Assembly: GCA_012511135.1 (NCBI GenBank)
Contig: JAAZGQ010000466.1
Span: forward strand, 1-8,124
DNA length: 8,124 nt
Source of the DNA: Bacteroidales bacterium
Lineage (GTDB): Bacteria; Bacteroidota; Bacteroidia; Bacteroidales; UBA1402
Direction: 5' to 3'
The notes beneath the pieces were generated by a model, which was given only the letters and a program-made list of their open reading frames with translations, was not told where the DNA came from and did no database searches. Positions 1 to 7,303 of this stretch are shown one piece after another. A program made the translations under genes and the position numbers. How positions within the stretch are numbered: position 1 is the first letter of the stretch; each line of letters opens with the position of its first letter.

Positions 1-3000
1 CTTCATCAGCTGAATAATCTATCCATTCACCCAGATAAGCTTCAAAAGGCAATTCAGTGAAATTTTCGCCCAAATCCAACCAGCTTCTGTGAGTCGCATG
101 TACATTTTTATCACCTTGGATATTACTTATTAATGAAGGAGCCGGGGGCGCTGGCTTCAGCATCTTATTCTTGGAAGCAATGGCAATCGCAGAAATAATG
201 GCTTGTCCTGCTTTGACTTCGGGAAAAGAAATCCTGAGCAGGCCTCCTTTAACTTCCACTTCGCTGACCACTTTGTACGCTGCATCGTGCCCGACTTCTG
301 CCCAGATATCCAGATCATCGGCAATGACAAGATCGTTCACAGCGACGTCAAAAATGCGTAAACCTTCACAATCGGCCTGAGTCGAACCCGTACCATGCCA
401 GGGTTCCACAAAATAGAGTTCCACCCGGTAATTACCATCGGAAACCGGAAATACATATTGCAACTTATGCCTGCCATAACGGAAATTGCCAAACAAAGTC
501 CAATCCATTGTTCCCTTAACAGGATCTTTGCTCCTGCGTTGGCTCATGGAATAGGGGTGCATACAGGGAAAATCATCTGTCCACGATTTTGAACCCCAAT
601 TAGCCTCATGCTTGCCTAATCTGATATCAGCTAACCATTGTTGTCCATGTATGTCGCTGTAATTTTCACCCCCGCAATTGACTCTGTACAGGTAATGCCA
701 ATCTTTTTCAGCCTTTAGTACCGGTTTTTTAGGGTCATAACTGTATAATTTTTCAAAATCCCGCGCCTGAGGCAAATAATCCAGGACAATAAGATCTTCG
801 GCTACCGGCCTGTTGTTTTGATAGCCCACTGCCCTGAGTACATTATAACGAATATCCGGCATATCCCAACTAAAGTGAGTGCCCTTATCTCCATCTCTTT
901 TTTTTCGTCCCAGTGAATAGGATGTCATATCGTTGAAAAGCTCTACTTCGTCACAATTGGAATAAACCTTTATCCTTTTTTTAACACCAGGCTTGGTCCA
1001 ACGCTCGTTCCAGTTATGTGAAGCAATATAAACCATAGGATCCTCATGAACAGAGACGTAATTTGATTTATACATATAATAGGCATCGGTGGGCTCTTCC
1101 CAGATGGTAACTATGCCTTTGTAGTTGATTGGCCCTACCCAATCTGCCGAGCGCGTGGTTTTGAACATGGAAAGCCGGCCGGGATTTTCGTGCGAAGCAA
1201 ACAACCACAAAAAATGTCCACAGACTTTGTCGCGCACAGTTTCGGCCATACGCAGCTTGCTTTCGAGCAAATCGGCCATACGCTCTTCGCTGTACTTGCC
1301 GAATTCCTGAAAATCTCCTTCGGTGTGTTCGTCGAGCTTACGCCATGATCCATATTCTGCGTTCAATAGTTCGTCCTTACGACTCAGTTCCCGGGCATAA
1401 TTTCCAAGGGAACGCCTGTATGTGCCGGACCAGTTTTTAGCTACATTCCAGTCGACGCCCATTTCCTGGTTGTTTTTCACTTCTTTTTCGTAGGCTCCGT
1501 TTGTAATGGTAATAGGCCGTTGTTTGCCTGCGGTAGGATCTAAACTGCGAATAATGTCGGCACATTCCCGGGCAAATTGCTCAGGTAACACGCTTTCGTT
1601 TTGTAGATTCCACATTATCACAGAGGGAGAATTGCGCCTTTCTTTTACCCACTGGGCCAGTAAATTTTTGAAATTATCGCGAAATGTAGGACTATCGTAC
1701 CAAATATGCGATGAAAAGCCCGGCCAAAACAAAATACCGTTTGAGTCCCAAAGCTGATTATACAAGAGGTGGTGAGGGTCGTGCGCATCTCTGAAGGCAT
1801 TGAAACCCGCATTCTTTATTTGCCTGACCCGGGAACGGATTTGCTCTTCGGTAAAGGCATAGGAACTGCCCGGCATGTTTTCATATTCAGTAATGCCATT
1901 GATAAAAACCGCTTTATTATTCAAATAAAAACGAGGATCTCCATCCTGACGGGTCAAAGGGAACGAAATGGTTCTGATTCCAAAAGGAGTGGTCGTTTCG
2001 TGCTTGAAGGCATAATTTGCCACATCCTGCAAAGCCTTGTCCTGAGCTCCATTCCCACGTCTGATGGTGGTCTGTATGTGGTACATTTCCGGATTTTCCA
2101 GGGACCACAGAGCCGGATTCCTGACGGTATCGCAAATCGACACTATTCTGGTCTCTCCTGCAGCCAGGCTTATGGCTTTTATTTGTTGAAAAATACGGCC
2201 ACCTAAATTATTGTTGCATCTGGAAACCAATTCAAAATTTTGTTCCACAGCTGAGTAATTTTTAAGCTCAGTATTTACATAAACTACTGCTCTTTCAGGA
2301 TTGGCGTTTTCATCGTTCCAGACTTGCACACCGAAAGGTTCTACCCGTACCGCTTCGGTAATCTCAAGACTGACCGGCCTGAAAAGGCCTAATGGTTCTG
2401 AACCTTCCGAAAACTCGGGTTCACCTGAACAACCTCCACAGACCCAGGGCATGTCTACATCATAGGCTCTATTACAGACTCTGAGTGCAATCAGGTTTTC
2501 CTGGCCAGTCTTCAAAGCCGAAGTCACATCCAGAGTCAGAACCGTTCTTCCGCTGGGATAACGTCCAAAATAATGCCCATTCACAAAAATATGCCCGTAG
2601 GTCCCAATGCCTTCGAAGCGTAAAAACATACGTTTGTGCGGACCGGGATCTTCTATAAATACCTTTTTGCGATACCAGGCATGCCCATGCAAATTACCGT
2701 GCAATATATTGTGATAGCCGTGGTAATCATCCCAGTTATGGGGAAGATTCACTTTTTTCCAGTTGCCGGAATGGAAGTCTGGATTTTCGAAACCTTCAAA
2801 CTCGGAATTATTTTCACTATAAATGGTTTCCCAATCTGAGTTCAGGTCAATCTTTGTTTTTTGTTTGGCTCTCTCCGGTTCGGGAAATGTCAGCTCAGAA
2901 CGTCCCAGAGGTTTGGATGTGGCCACCGCAATTCCACGCTGATCGTCTTTATTGACCGCACAATAAAAATGGTACACTATACCTTCGTATTCAAGCAAAA

Positions 3001-3988
3001 AGGATTTGTGCGCAAATAAATCATCATAGTCTTTGGAAGGCACTATCAGGTCGGGGCCCTTCCAGTCTGTCCAGTTAATCAAATCATAAGAACAGGAAAA
3101 GGTATTAAATGCTTTGTAAGGCCTGTCTTTCCAAAAAGCACCAAAATAAAACATCACGTATAAATCACCCATTTTTTGAATGTGCGCATCTCCGGTAATC
3201 ATTCCGTCCTCGTTGCCAAAGACAGGATTGCCTGGATAACGCTCCCAATGGAGCATATCTTTGGACAAAGCTATTCCGATGCGCTCTGCTTTGACTTTGG
3301 TTTCAGGATGATAACCTGCTGCATTGTAAAACATGATAAAAGGCGCCCCCAAGGTTTTCTTTTTATCACGATACACCAGACTTTTATATTGGGTGATGCT
3401 TTCAAACCACTGAGCATCTTCATCTTTGGGAGACATCAAAGGCTGTGGAAATGTTTTCCATTCGTGGGCAGTACTAATGTCGCCTTTGGTATATGCCAGA
3501 CCTATTTGAAGGGTTCCCAGTTCATAACCCGGAGAATTTCCGCCTATGTAGGTTATCCAGTTTTTGCCTTTGTATTTTCCTATCTTATAGGATCCTCCCC
3601 AGTCCATATCCTGAAGAGCCATATAACCACCACGCTGATTACTGTCCCAGCTGTCTTCCTGAAAAGAAAGAATACGTCCCAGGCTTTTCCAGTTCAAAAG
3701 ATCGTCGCTTTCGGCCAGCCAGGTTTCATAACCTCGGCCATCTCTTCCTCCCTGTCCGTCGTAGACCAGATAGGTCATATACCATTTTTTGCCCTTACGA
3801 TAGACAGTCGGACAGTCCATCTTATGAAAATTATCATCCGGAGCCAGTACTAAACCGTATTTATGGGGTGTTTTTACTTTGTGATAAACATCTTCCATTA
3901 CCTGCTCAGACACAGGATTGAGATTTGTATTTGCAACAACAGTGAATATTAAAGATACCAACACGAATAGACTCAACATCCTTTTCAT
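1..3988 (-). CDS. Exported multidomain glycoside hydrolase: N-terminal propeller glycosidase (GH43/GH137-like) + GH2 + malectin/CBM57 domain; 3' end outside window
   Basis: The frame is open from ATG 3988 to the left edge (1329 full codons), so the C-terminus is missing. An in-frame TAA lies 12 bases before the ATG, and this start gives a basic n-region (MKR) and a hydrophobic core ending VVA at residue 19. This is a signal peptidase I type signal with no lipobox cysteine, so the protein is probably periplasmic or secreted. Domains seen: about 35-365, a propeller glycosidase (DCPTVYRKGKKWYMTY at 58-73; GDAHIQKMGDLYVMFYFG at 266-283); 379-545, GH2 sugar-binding (LPHNW, WYRK, VNG); about 546-660, Ig-like; about 668-975, GH2 barrel with acid/base E798 in WNLQNES and nucleophile E878 in NAEYG; about 979-1070, DUF4982-like (VYSNCDEVELF); 1099-1272, malectin/CBM57 (YRVNCGG, W, FGNFRYG, YRVELYFVEPW); Pro linker 1279-1284; then an unassigned region. 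GH2 members of this type are beta-galactosidases or beta-glucuronidases. The order resembles GH137-GH2-CBM57 enzymes of rhamnogalacturonan-II breakdown; that substrate is inference. GH2 and malectin are firm; GH137 rather than GH43 is uncertain. Confidence 0.92.
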   Translation of the reverse strand, partial: MKRMLSLFVLVSLIFTVVANTNLNPVSEQVMEDVYHKVKTPHKYGLVLAPDDNFHKMDCPTVYRKGKKWYMTYLVYDGQGGRDGRGYETWLAESDDLLNWKSLGRILSFQEDSWDSNQRGGYMALQDMDWGGSYKIGKYKGKNWITYIGGNSPGYELGTLQIGLAYTKGDISTAHEWKTFPQPLMSPKDEDAQWFESITQYKSLVYRDKKKTLGAPFIMFYNAAGYHPETKVKAERIGIALSKDMLHWERYPGNPVFGNEDGMITGDAHIQKMGDLYVMFYFGAFWKDRPYKAFNTFSCSYDLINWTDWKGPDLIVPSKDYDDLFAHKSFLLEYEGIVYHFYCAVNKDDQRGIAVATSKPLGRSELTFPEPERAKQKTKIDLNSDWETIYSENNSEFEGFENPDFHSGNWKKVNLPHNWDDYHGYHNILHGNLHGHAWYRKKVFIEDPGPHKRMFLRFEGIGTYGHIFVNGHYFGRYPSGRTVLTLDVTSALKTGQENLIALRVCNRAYDVDMPWVCGGCSGEPEFSEGSEPLGLFRPVSLEITEAVRVEPFGVQVWNDENANPERAVVYVNTELKNYSAVEQNFELVSRCNNNLGGRIFQQIKAISLAAGETRIVSICDTVRNPALWSLENPEMYHIQTTIRRGNGAQDKALQDVANYAFKHETTTPFGIRTISFPLTRQDGDPRFYLNNKAVFINGITEYENMPGSSYAFTEEQIRSRVRQIKNAGFNAFRDAHDPHHLLYNQLWDSNGILFWPGFSSHIWYDSPTFRDNFKNLLAQWVKERRNSPSVIMWNLQNESVLPEQFARECADIIRSLDPTAGKQRPITITNGAYEKEVKNNQEMGVDWNVAKNWSGTYRRSLGNYARELSRKDELLNAEYGSWRKLDEHTEGDFQEFGKYSEERMADLLESKLRMAETVRDKVCGHFLWLFASHENPGRLSMFKTTRSADWVGPINYKGIVTIWEEPTDAYYMYKSNYVSVHEDPMVYIASHNWNERWTKPGVKKRIKVYSNCDEVELFNDMTSYSLGRKKRDGDKGTHFSWDMPDIRYNVLRAVGYQNNRPVAEDLIVLDYLPQARDFEKLYSYDPKKPVLKAEKDWHYLYRVNCGGENYSDIHGQQWLADIRLGKHEANWGSKSWTDDFPCMHPYSMSQRRSKDPVKGTMDWTLFGNFRYGRHKLQYVFPVSDGNYRVELYFVEPWHGTGSTQADCEGLRIFDVAVNDLVIADDLDIWAEVGHDAAYKVVSEVEVKGGLLRISFPEVKAGQAIISAIAIASKNKMLKPAPPAPSLISNIQGDKNVHATHRSWLDLGENFTELPFEAYLGEWIDYSADE

Positions 3989-4068
3989 AACAGAAGTTTA
4001 ATCGTTTTAGAAAGAAACAAATTTACTGTTTTACAGCAGATCAGCTACCTAAATCAGCATAAGATTTG

Positions 4069-4100
4069 CAAATAAAGTCAAACTATTGAATTCTGACAAA
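4069..4100 (-). promoter_or_regulatory. Candidate Bacteroidota sigma-ABfr promoter for the glycoside hydrolase gene
   Basis: On the minus strand TTTG (4100-4097) is followed after 20 bases by TTTATTTG (4076-4069). The known Bacteroidota consensus is a -33 TTTG and a -7 TAnnTTTG separated by about 19-21 bases; here one defined base of the -7 box differs (T for A). It sits directly after the terminator and would give a leader of roughly 75 bases before ATG 3988. The region is A/T-rich, so a chance match is possible. Confidence 0.42.
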
Positions 4101-4103
4101 TGA

Positions 4104-4157
4104 TGTACAAAAATAAAAAGAGGCCTTTTGAAAAAGGCCTCTTTTTATTTTTGTACA
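4104..4157 (-). terminator. Rho-independent terminator of the ribosomal protein operon (near-perfect 26-bp inverted repeat)
   Basis: Arms 4104-4129 and 4132-4157 are exact reverse complements separated by only two bases; the real loop must be larger because the innermost A/T pairs cannot close. The stable part is AAAAAGAGGCC paired with GGCCTCTTTTT, followed on the minus strand by TTTTTATTTTTG. It begins 25 bases after the L17 stop codon, so it ends that operon. Because the stem is flanked by A-rich and T-rich runs, it looks symmetric and could work in either direction, but no plus-strand gene arrives from the left. Confidence 0.9.
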
Positions 4158-4182
4158 GTCTGATTTATTTTAAAACCAACAA

Positions 4183-4830
4183 CTAATCCTGTTTTGCTTC
4201 AGTCGACTGTTCATCTTGTGCAGGACTCTGAGAGCCTTCCAATTCTTGTTCGGCAGCTTTATGCTCAGGCGCTTTAGATTCAGTTTTTTCAACTTTGGGT
4301 TCAAGCGTTTTGGATGCTGTCTTTTCAGCTTTTTCAGTCTTGGTTTCTGCTGCGGTTTTAGGTTCAGCCTTTTCAGTTTTCACTTCAGCAGTTTTAGTGA
4401 CTTCCTCGCTTTTCTTTCTGGAAGAACGACGGGTACGGGCTTTTTTATCGACCTTGGTTTTGAGCATATTCTCGTTGAAGTCAACCAATTCAATAAAGCA
4501 CATCTGAGCATTGTCGCCCAGACGGTAACCGGTTTTAATTATACGGGTGTAGCCACCTGGCCTGTCGGCCACTTTCTGAGAAACTACCTGAAACAATTCC
4601 GTGACGGCTTTTTTGTCTTGCAAATATTGAAAAGCCAATCTTCTGGAAGCGGTGGTGTCTTCTTTGGAAAGGGTAATAACGGGTTCAACTTCTTTTCTCA
4701 AAGCTTTGGCTTTGGCAGTAGTAGTGAATATCCTTTTGTGCATAATCAGAGAGGTTGCCATATTGGACAACATCGATTTGCGGTGTGCTGTCTTGCGACT
4801 CAGGTGATTGAATTTCTTATTGTGTCTCAT
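4183..4830 (-). CDS. rplQ: Large ribosomal subunit protein bL17, with long charged C-terminal tail
   Basis: Residues 1-119 are the canonical L17 core: MRHNKKFNHLSRKTAHRKSM at the start, NMATSLIMHKRIFTTTAKAK, then RPGGYTRIIKTGYRLGDNAQM at 90-110. L17 binds 23S rRNA near the peptide exit tunnel region of the 50S subunit. The remaining 96 or so residues are a low-complexity tail rich in Lys, Glu, Ala, Thr and Ser, with a duplicated KTEKAE (151-156 and 164-169), predicted here to be disordered. The total of 215 residues compares with about 127 in E. coli; extended L17 tails are common in Bacteroidota, though this one is long. The start lies 4 bases after the rpoA stop, so translational coupling is likely. 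It is the last gene of the operon, followed by a strong terminator. Confidence 0.98.
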   Translation of the reverse strand: MRHNKKFNHLSRKTAHRKSMLSNMATSLIMHKRIFTTTAKAKALRKEVEPVITLSKEDTTASRRLAFQYLQDKKAVTELFQVVSQKVADRPGGYTRIIKTGYRLGDNAQMCFIELVDFNENMLKTKVDKKARTRRSSRKKSEEVTKTAEVKTEKAEPKTAAETKTEKAEKTASKTLEPKVEKTESKAPEHKAAEQELEGSQSPAQDEQSTEAKQD

Positions 4831-4834
4831 TGTC

Positions 4835-5827
4835 TTACTCTTTTTCTAATTTATACTTGGAAATGTCCATAGCAAAAGACAAGTCCATCTTTGACAACAA
4901 GTCATCCAGCTCTGTCAAAGATTTCTTACCGAAGTTACGGAATTTCAGTAAATCGGTCTTGTTAAAGGTGACCAGCTGGCCCAGGGTCTCAACGTTGGCT
5001 GCCTTAAGGCAATTGAGGGCACGAACAGACAGATCCAGATCAACCAGTTTTGTTTTGAGCAGTTGACGCATACGCAATACTTCTTCATCGAATTCTTCTC
5101 CGTTTTCGGACTCGCTCACATCCAATGTGATTTTTTCTTCCGAAAAGAGCATAAAATGATAAATCAATATTTTTGCGGCTTCTTTCAAAGCATCTTTGGG
5201 ATGAACAGAACCATCTGTAGTAATTTCCAGAACAAGCTTCTCGTAGTCGGTTTTTTGCTCAACGCGATAGTTTTCAATAGAATACTTGACGTTCTTGATT
5301 GGAGTATAAATGGAGTCGATGGCAATTACGTTCACGTCGACTTCGCCCAATTCCTGTTCTTCTGCCGGAACGTAGCCTCGTCCTTTGTTTACGCTGAGCT
5401 CCATGTTGAAGCTTACGTTTTTTTCCATAGAACAGATTTTCAATTCCGGATTGAGAACTTCAAAAGCGGTAAAAGCTTTGCCCAGATCTCCTGCCTTAAG
5501 TTCCTGCGAACCACTGACCGTAAAACTCACCTTTTCAAAGTCAGTATCTTCAACGATTTGTTTAAAACGAACTTGCTTTAGATTCAGAATAATGTTGGTC
5601 ATGTCTTCCAAAACACCCGGTATGCTTGCAAATTCGTGATCTACACCGTCTATACGCACAGAATTGATGGAATAACCTTCCAGAGATGAGAGCAATATCC
5701 GTCTTAGGGAATTGCCGATTGTAATCCCGAAACCGGGCTCAAGGGGACGAAATTCAAATTTTCCGAATTGTTCGTCCGCTTCCAACATAACCACCTTTTC
5801 AGGTTTTTGAAATGCTAATATAGCCAT
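4835..5827 (-). CDS. rpoA: DNA-directed RNA polymerase subunit alpha
   Basis: This 330-residue protein has the full two-domain layout. The N-terminal domain (1 to about 235) contains NSLRRILLSSLEG at 39-51, the helix used for alpha dimerisation and assembly of beta and beta'. An acidic linker (about 238-250, ESENGEEFDEE) leads to the C-terminal domain (about 255-330), which carries RALNCLKAANV (269-279) and FGKKSL (299-304). These match the E. coli alpha-CTD surface that contacts UP-element DNA and activators (R265, N268, C269, K298 in E. coli). Length is normal. It starts 12 bases after the rpsD stop and ends 4 bases before rplQ, the usual S4-alpha-L17 order. The 12-base leader lacks a Shine-Dalgarno motif. 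Confidence 0.99.
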   Translation of the reverse strand: MAILAFQKPEKVVMLEADEQFGKFEFRPLEPGFGITIGNSLRRILLSSLEGYSINSVRIDGVDHEFASIPGVLEDMTNIILNLKQVRFKQIVEDTDFEKVSFTVSGSQELKAGDLGKAFTAFEVLNPELKICSMEKNVSFNMELSVNKGRGYVPAEEQELGEVDVNVIAIDSIYTPIKNVKYSIENYRVEQKTDYEKLVLEITTDGSVHPKDALKEAAKILIYHFMLFSEEKITLDVSESENGEEFDEEVLRMRQLLKTKLVDLDLSVRALNCLKAANVETLGQLVTFNKTDLLKFRNFGKKSLTELDDLLSKMDLSFAMDISKYKLEKE

Positions 5828-5839
5828 AATTACGGTGTT

Positions 5840-6445
5840 TTATTTAGAATACAATTCTACTATGAGTTGTTCTTTGATATTTTCGGGTATATCTGCTCTT
5901 TCGGGAATATGCAGATATTTTCCGGATTTGGAAGCAGCATCAAATTCCAACCATGGATATTTGCTGTGGTTAAAACCGGAAAGGGCGTTATCAATTACTT
6001 CGAGTGCTTTGGAACGTTCGCGTACACCAACTACCTGCCCCGGTTTTACGGTACAAGAGGGAATGTTGACTACTTTGCCGTCCAGAGTAATATGACGATG
6101 CACAACCAACTGACGGGCAGCATCACGGGTGGGAGCCAGTCCAAGGCGGAATACCAGATTATCCAACCTTGATTCCAGCAACTGGAGCAAAACTTCACCG
6201 GTAATCCCCTTAGAGCGGGAAGCTCTTTCGAAGGTGTTGCGGAATTGTCTTTCGAGTACACCATAGGTGTATTTTGTTTTTTGTTTTTCACGCAGCTGTA
6301 TGCCGTATTCTGAGGTTTTTTTCCGACGGTTGCTGCCGTGCATGCCCGGAGGGTAATTTTTTTTGCTCAACACTTTGTCGGGGCCAAAAATAGCTTCCCC
6401 GAATTTGCGCGCAATCTTTGATTTCGGACCAATATATCTTGCCAT
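5840..6445 (-). CDS. rpsD: Small ribosomal subunit protein uS4
   Basis: The 201-residue protein begins MARYIGPKSKIARKFGE and has the conserved YPPGMHG followed by the KTSEYGIQLREKQK segment and the S4 RNA-binding domain (about 91-150; ESRLDNLVFRLGLAPTRDAA, then VVHRHITLDGKVVNIPS). S4 is a primary 16S rRNA binder that nucleates assembly of the 30S body and takes part in decoding fidelity. The N-terminal region has no zinc-ligand cysteines, so this is the zinc-independent form. In E. coli S4 represses its own alpha operon; no corresponding pseudoknot is recognisable here, so no claim is made. It lies 20 bases after rpsK and 12 bases before rpoA. Confidence 0.99.
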   Translation of the reverse strand: MARYIGPKSKIARKFGEAIFGPDKVLSKKNYPPGMHGSNRRKKTSEYGIQLREKQKTKYTYGVLERQFRNTFERASRSKGITGEVLLQLLESRLDNLVFRLGLAPTRDAARQLVVHRHITLDGKVVNIPSCTVKPGQVVGVRERSKALEVIDNALSGFNHSKYPWLEFDAASKSGKYLHIPERADIPENIKEQLIVELYSK

Positions 6446-6465
6446 TGTTTATGTCTTTTATAAAT

Positions 6466-6855
6466 TTATACTCTTCTTTTCTTCGGAGGACGACAACCGT
6501 TGTGGGGCAACGGTGTTACATCAATTATTTCGGTAACCTCTATGCCAGCTCCGTGAATAGTACGTACGGCAGATTCTCTTCCGTTTCCGGGTCCTTTGAC
6601 ATATGCCTTGACCTTTCTCAAGCCAAGATCATATGCGACTTTGGCACAATCCTGAGCAGCCATTTGGGCTGCATAAGGGGTGTTTTTCTTCGAACCTCTG
6701 AATCCCATTTTACCGGCAGAAGACCAGGATATGATCTGTCCGTTACCGTTGGCCAGGGAGACAATGATATTGTTGAAAGACGAATGGATGTGCACTTGTC
6801 CTACAGCGTCAACTTTGACGATTCTTTTTTTAGCTGCAACTGTCTTTTTTGCCAT
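6466..6855 (-). CDS. rpsK: Small ribosomal subunit protein uS11
   Basis: At 129 residues the length is normal. The conserved core runs from VHIHSSFNNIIVSL (21-34), through SWSSAGKMGFRGSKKNTPYA (43-62), to the C-terminal PHNGCRPPKKRRV. S11 lies on the 30S platform, where it contacts the 690 loop of 16S rRNA near the E site. The basic N-terminus (MAKKTVAAKKR) is typical. The start is preceded by a run of A/T (a TAATAATAAC stretch) with no Shine-Dalgarno. It lies 30 bases after rpsM and 20 bases before rpsD. Confidence 0.99.
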   Translation of the reverse strand: MAKKTVAAKKRIVKVDAVGQVHIHSSFNNIIVSLANGNGQIISWSSAGKMGFRGSKKNTPYAAQMAAQDCAKVAYDLGLRKVKAYVKGPGNGRESAVRTIHGAGIEVTEIIDVTPLPHNGCRPPKKRRV

Positions 6856-6885
6856 TGTTATTATTATTGATTTGAATAAAATTTA

Positions 6886-7266
6886 TCACTTAGCTGCTTT
6901 TTTCTTGTTTGCAACCGTCTTTTTCTTGCCTTTACGTGTACGGGCGTTGTTTTTGGTACTTTGTCCCCGCACGGGTAAACCAATACGATGACGAATTCCG
7001 CGGTAACAACCAATATCCATTAAGCGTTTGATGTTCAACTGCACTTCAGAGCGTAAATCACCTTCCACCTTAAAGGATTGACCGATTATTTCGCGAATCG
7101 CACCGGCCTGGTCATCAGTCCAGTCCTTGACTTTAATGTCTTTGTCAACACCGGCTTCGGCCAGTATTTTCTGAGCACTGCTGCGTCCGATCCCGAAAAT
7201 ATAGGTCAACGCGATTTCACCCCTTTTGTTTTGCGGCAAATCTACACCAACGATTCTTATAGCCAT
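6886..7266 (-). CDS. rpsM: Small ribosomal subunit protein uS13
   Basis: The 126-residue protein starts MAIRIVGVDLPQNKRGEIAL and has the helix-two-turn-helix segment YIFGIGRSSAQKIL, then GCYRGIRHRIGLPVRGQ(S)T and the basic C-terminus RTRKGKKKT. S13 sits in the 30S head, forms intersubunit bridges with the 50S subunit, and its tail contacts the P-site tRNA. The last 15 or so residues are almost all Lys and Ala, a modest extension. It follows rpmJ by 37 bases, the longest gap in this part of the operon; I see no promoter or terminator in that gap. Confidence 0.99.
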   Translation of the reverse strand: MAIRIVGVDLPQNKRGEIALTYIFGIGRSSAQKILAEAGVDKDIKVKDWTDDQAGAIREIIGQSFKVEGDLRSEVQLNIKRLMDIGCYRGIRHRIGLPVRGQSTKNNARTRKGKKKTVANKKKAAK

Positions 7267-7303
7267 ACTTAATCTTTTATTATATTAAATTTTGAATTAC
7301 GAC

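Noticed and set aside
1769..2206. Plus-strand 145-codon frame
   Set aside because: It sits opposite the GH2 Ig-like and barrel coding region, has no recognisable motif, and the minus frame is conserved there.
3176..3921. Plus-strand open frames of 225 and 142 codons
   Set aside because: They lie antisense within the hydrolase gene, whose minus frame encodes clear glycosidase motifs throughout; the plus products resemble nothing and overlap each other.
4024..4036. Small inverted repeat CTGT/ACAG and repeated GCTGAT in the hydrolase leader, as a possible operator
   Set aside because: Arms of only four to six bases in an A/T-rich leader are expected by chance; there is no second supporting site.
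4216..4872. Plus-strand 218-codon frame rich in Phe and Gly
   Set aside because: It is the antisense of the Lys/Glu-rich rplQ tail and core; repeated AAA/GAA codons read backwards give the Phe/Ser-rich product.
7267..7303. Internal promoter or terminator between rpmJ and rpsM
   Set aside because: The 37-base gap is merely A/T-rich; there is no stem with a T run and no TTTG/TAnnTTTG pair.
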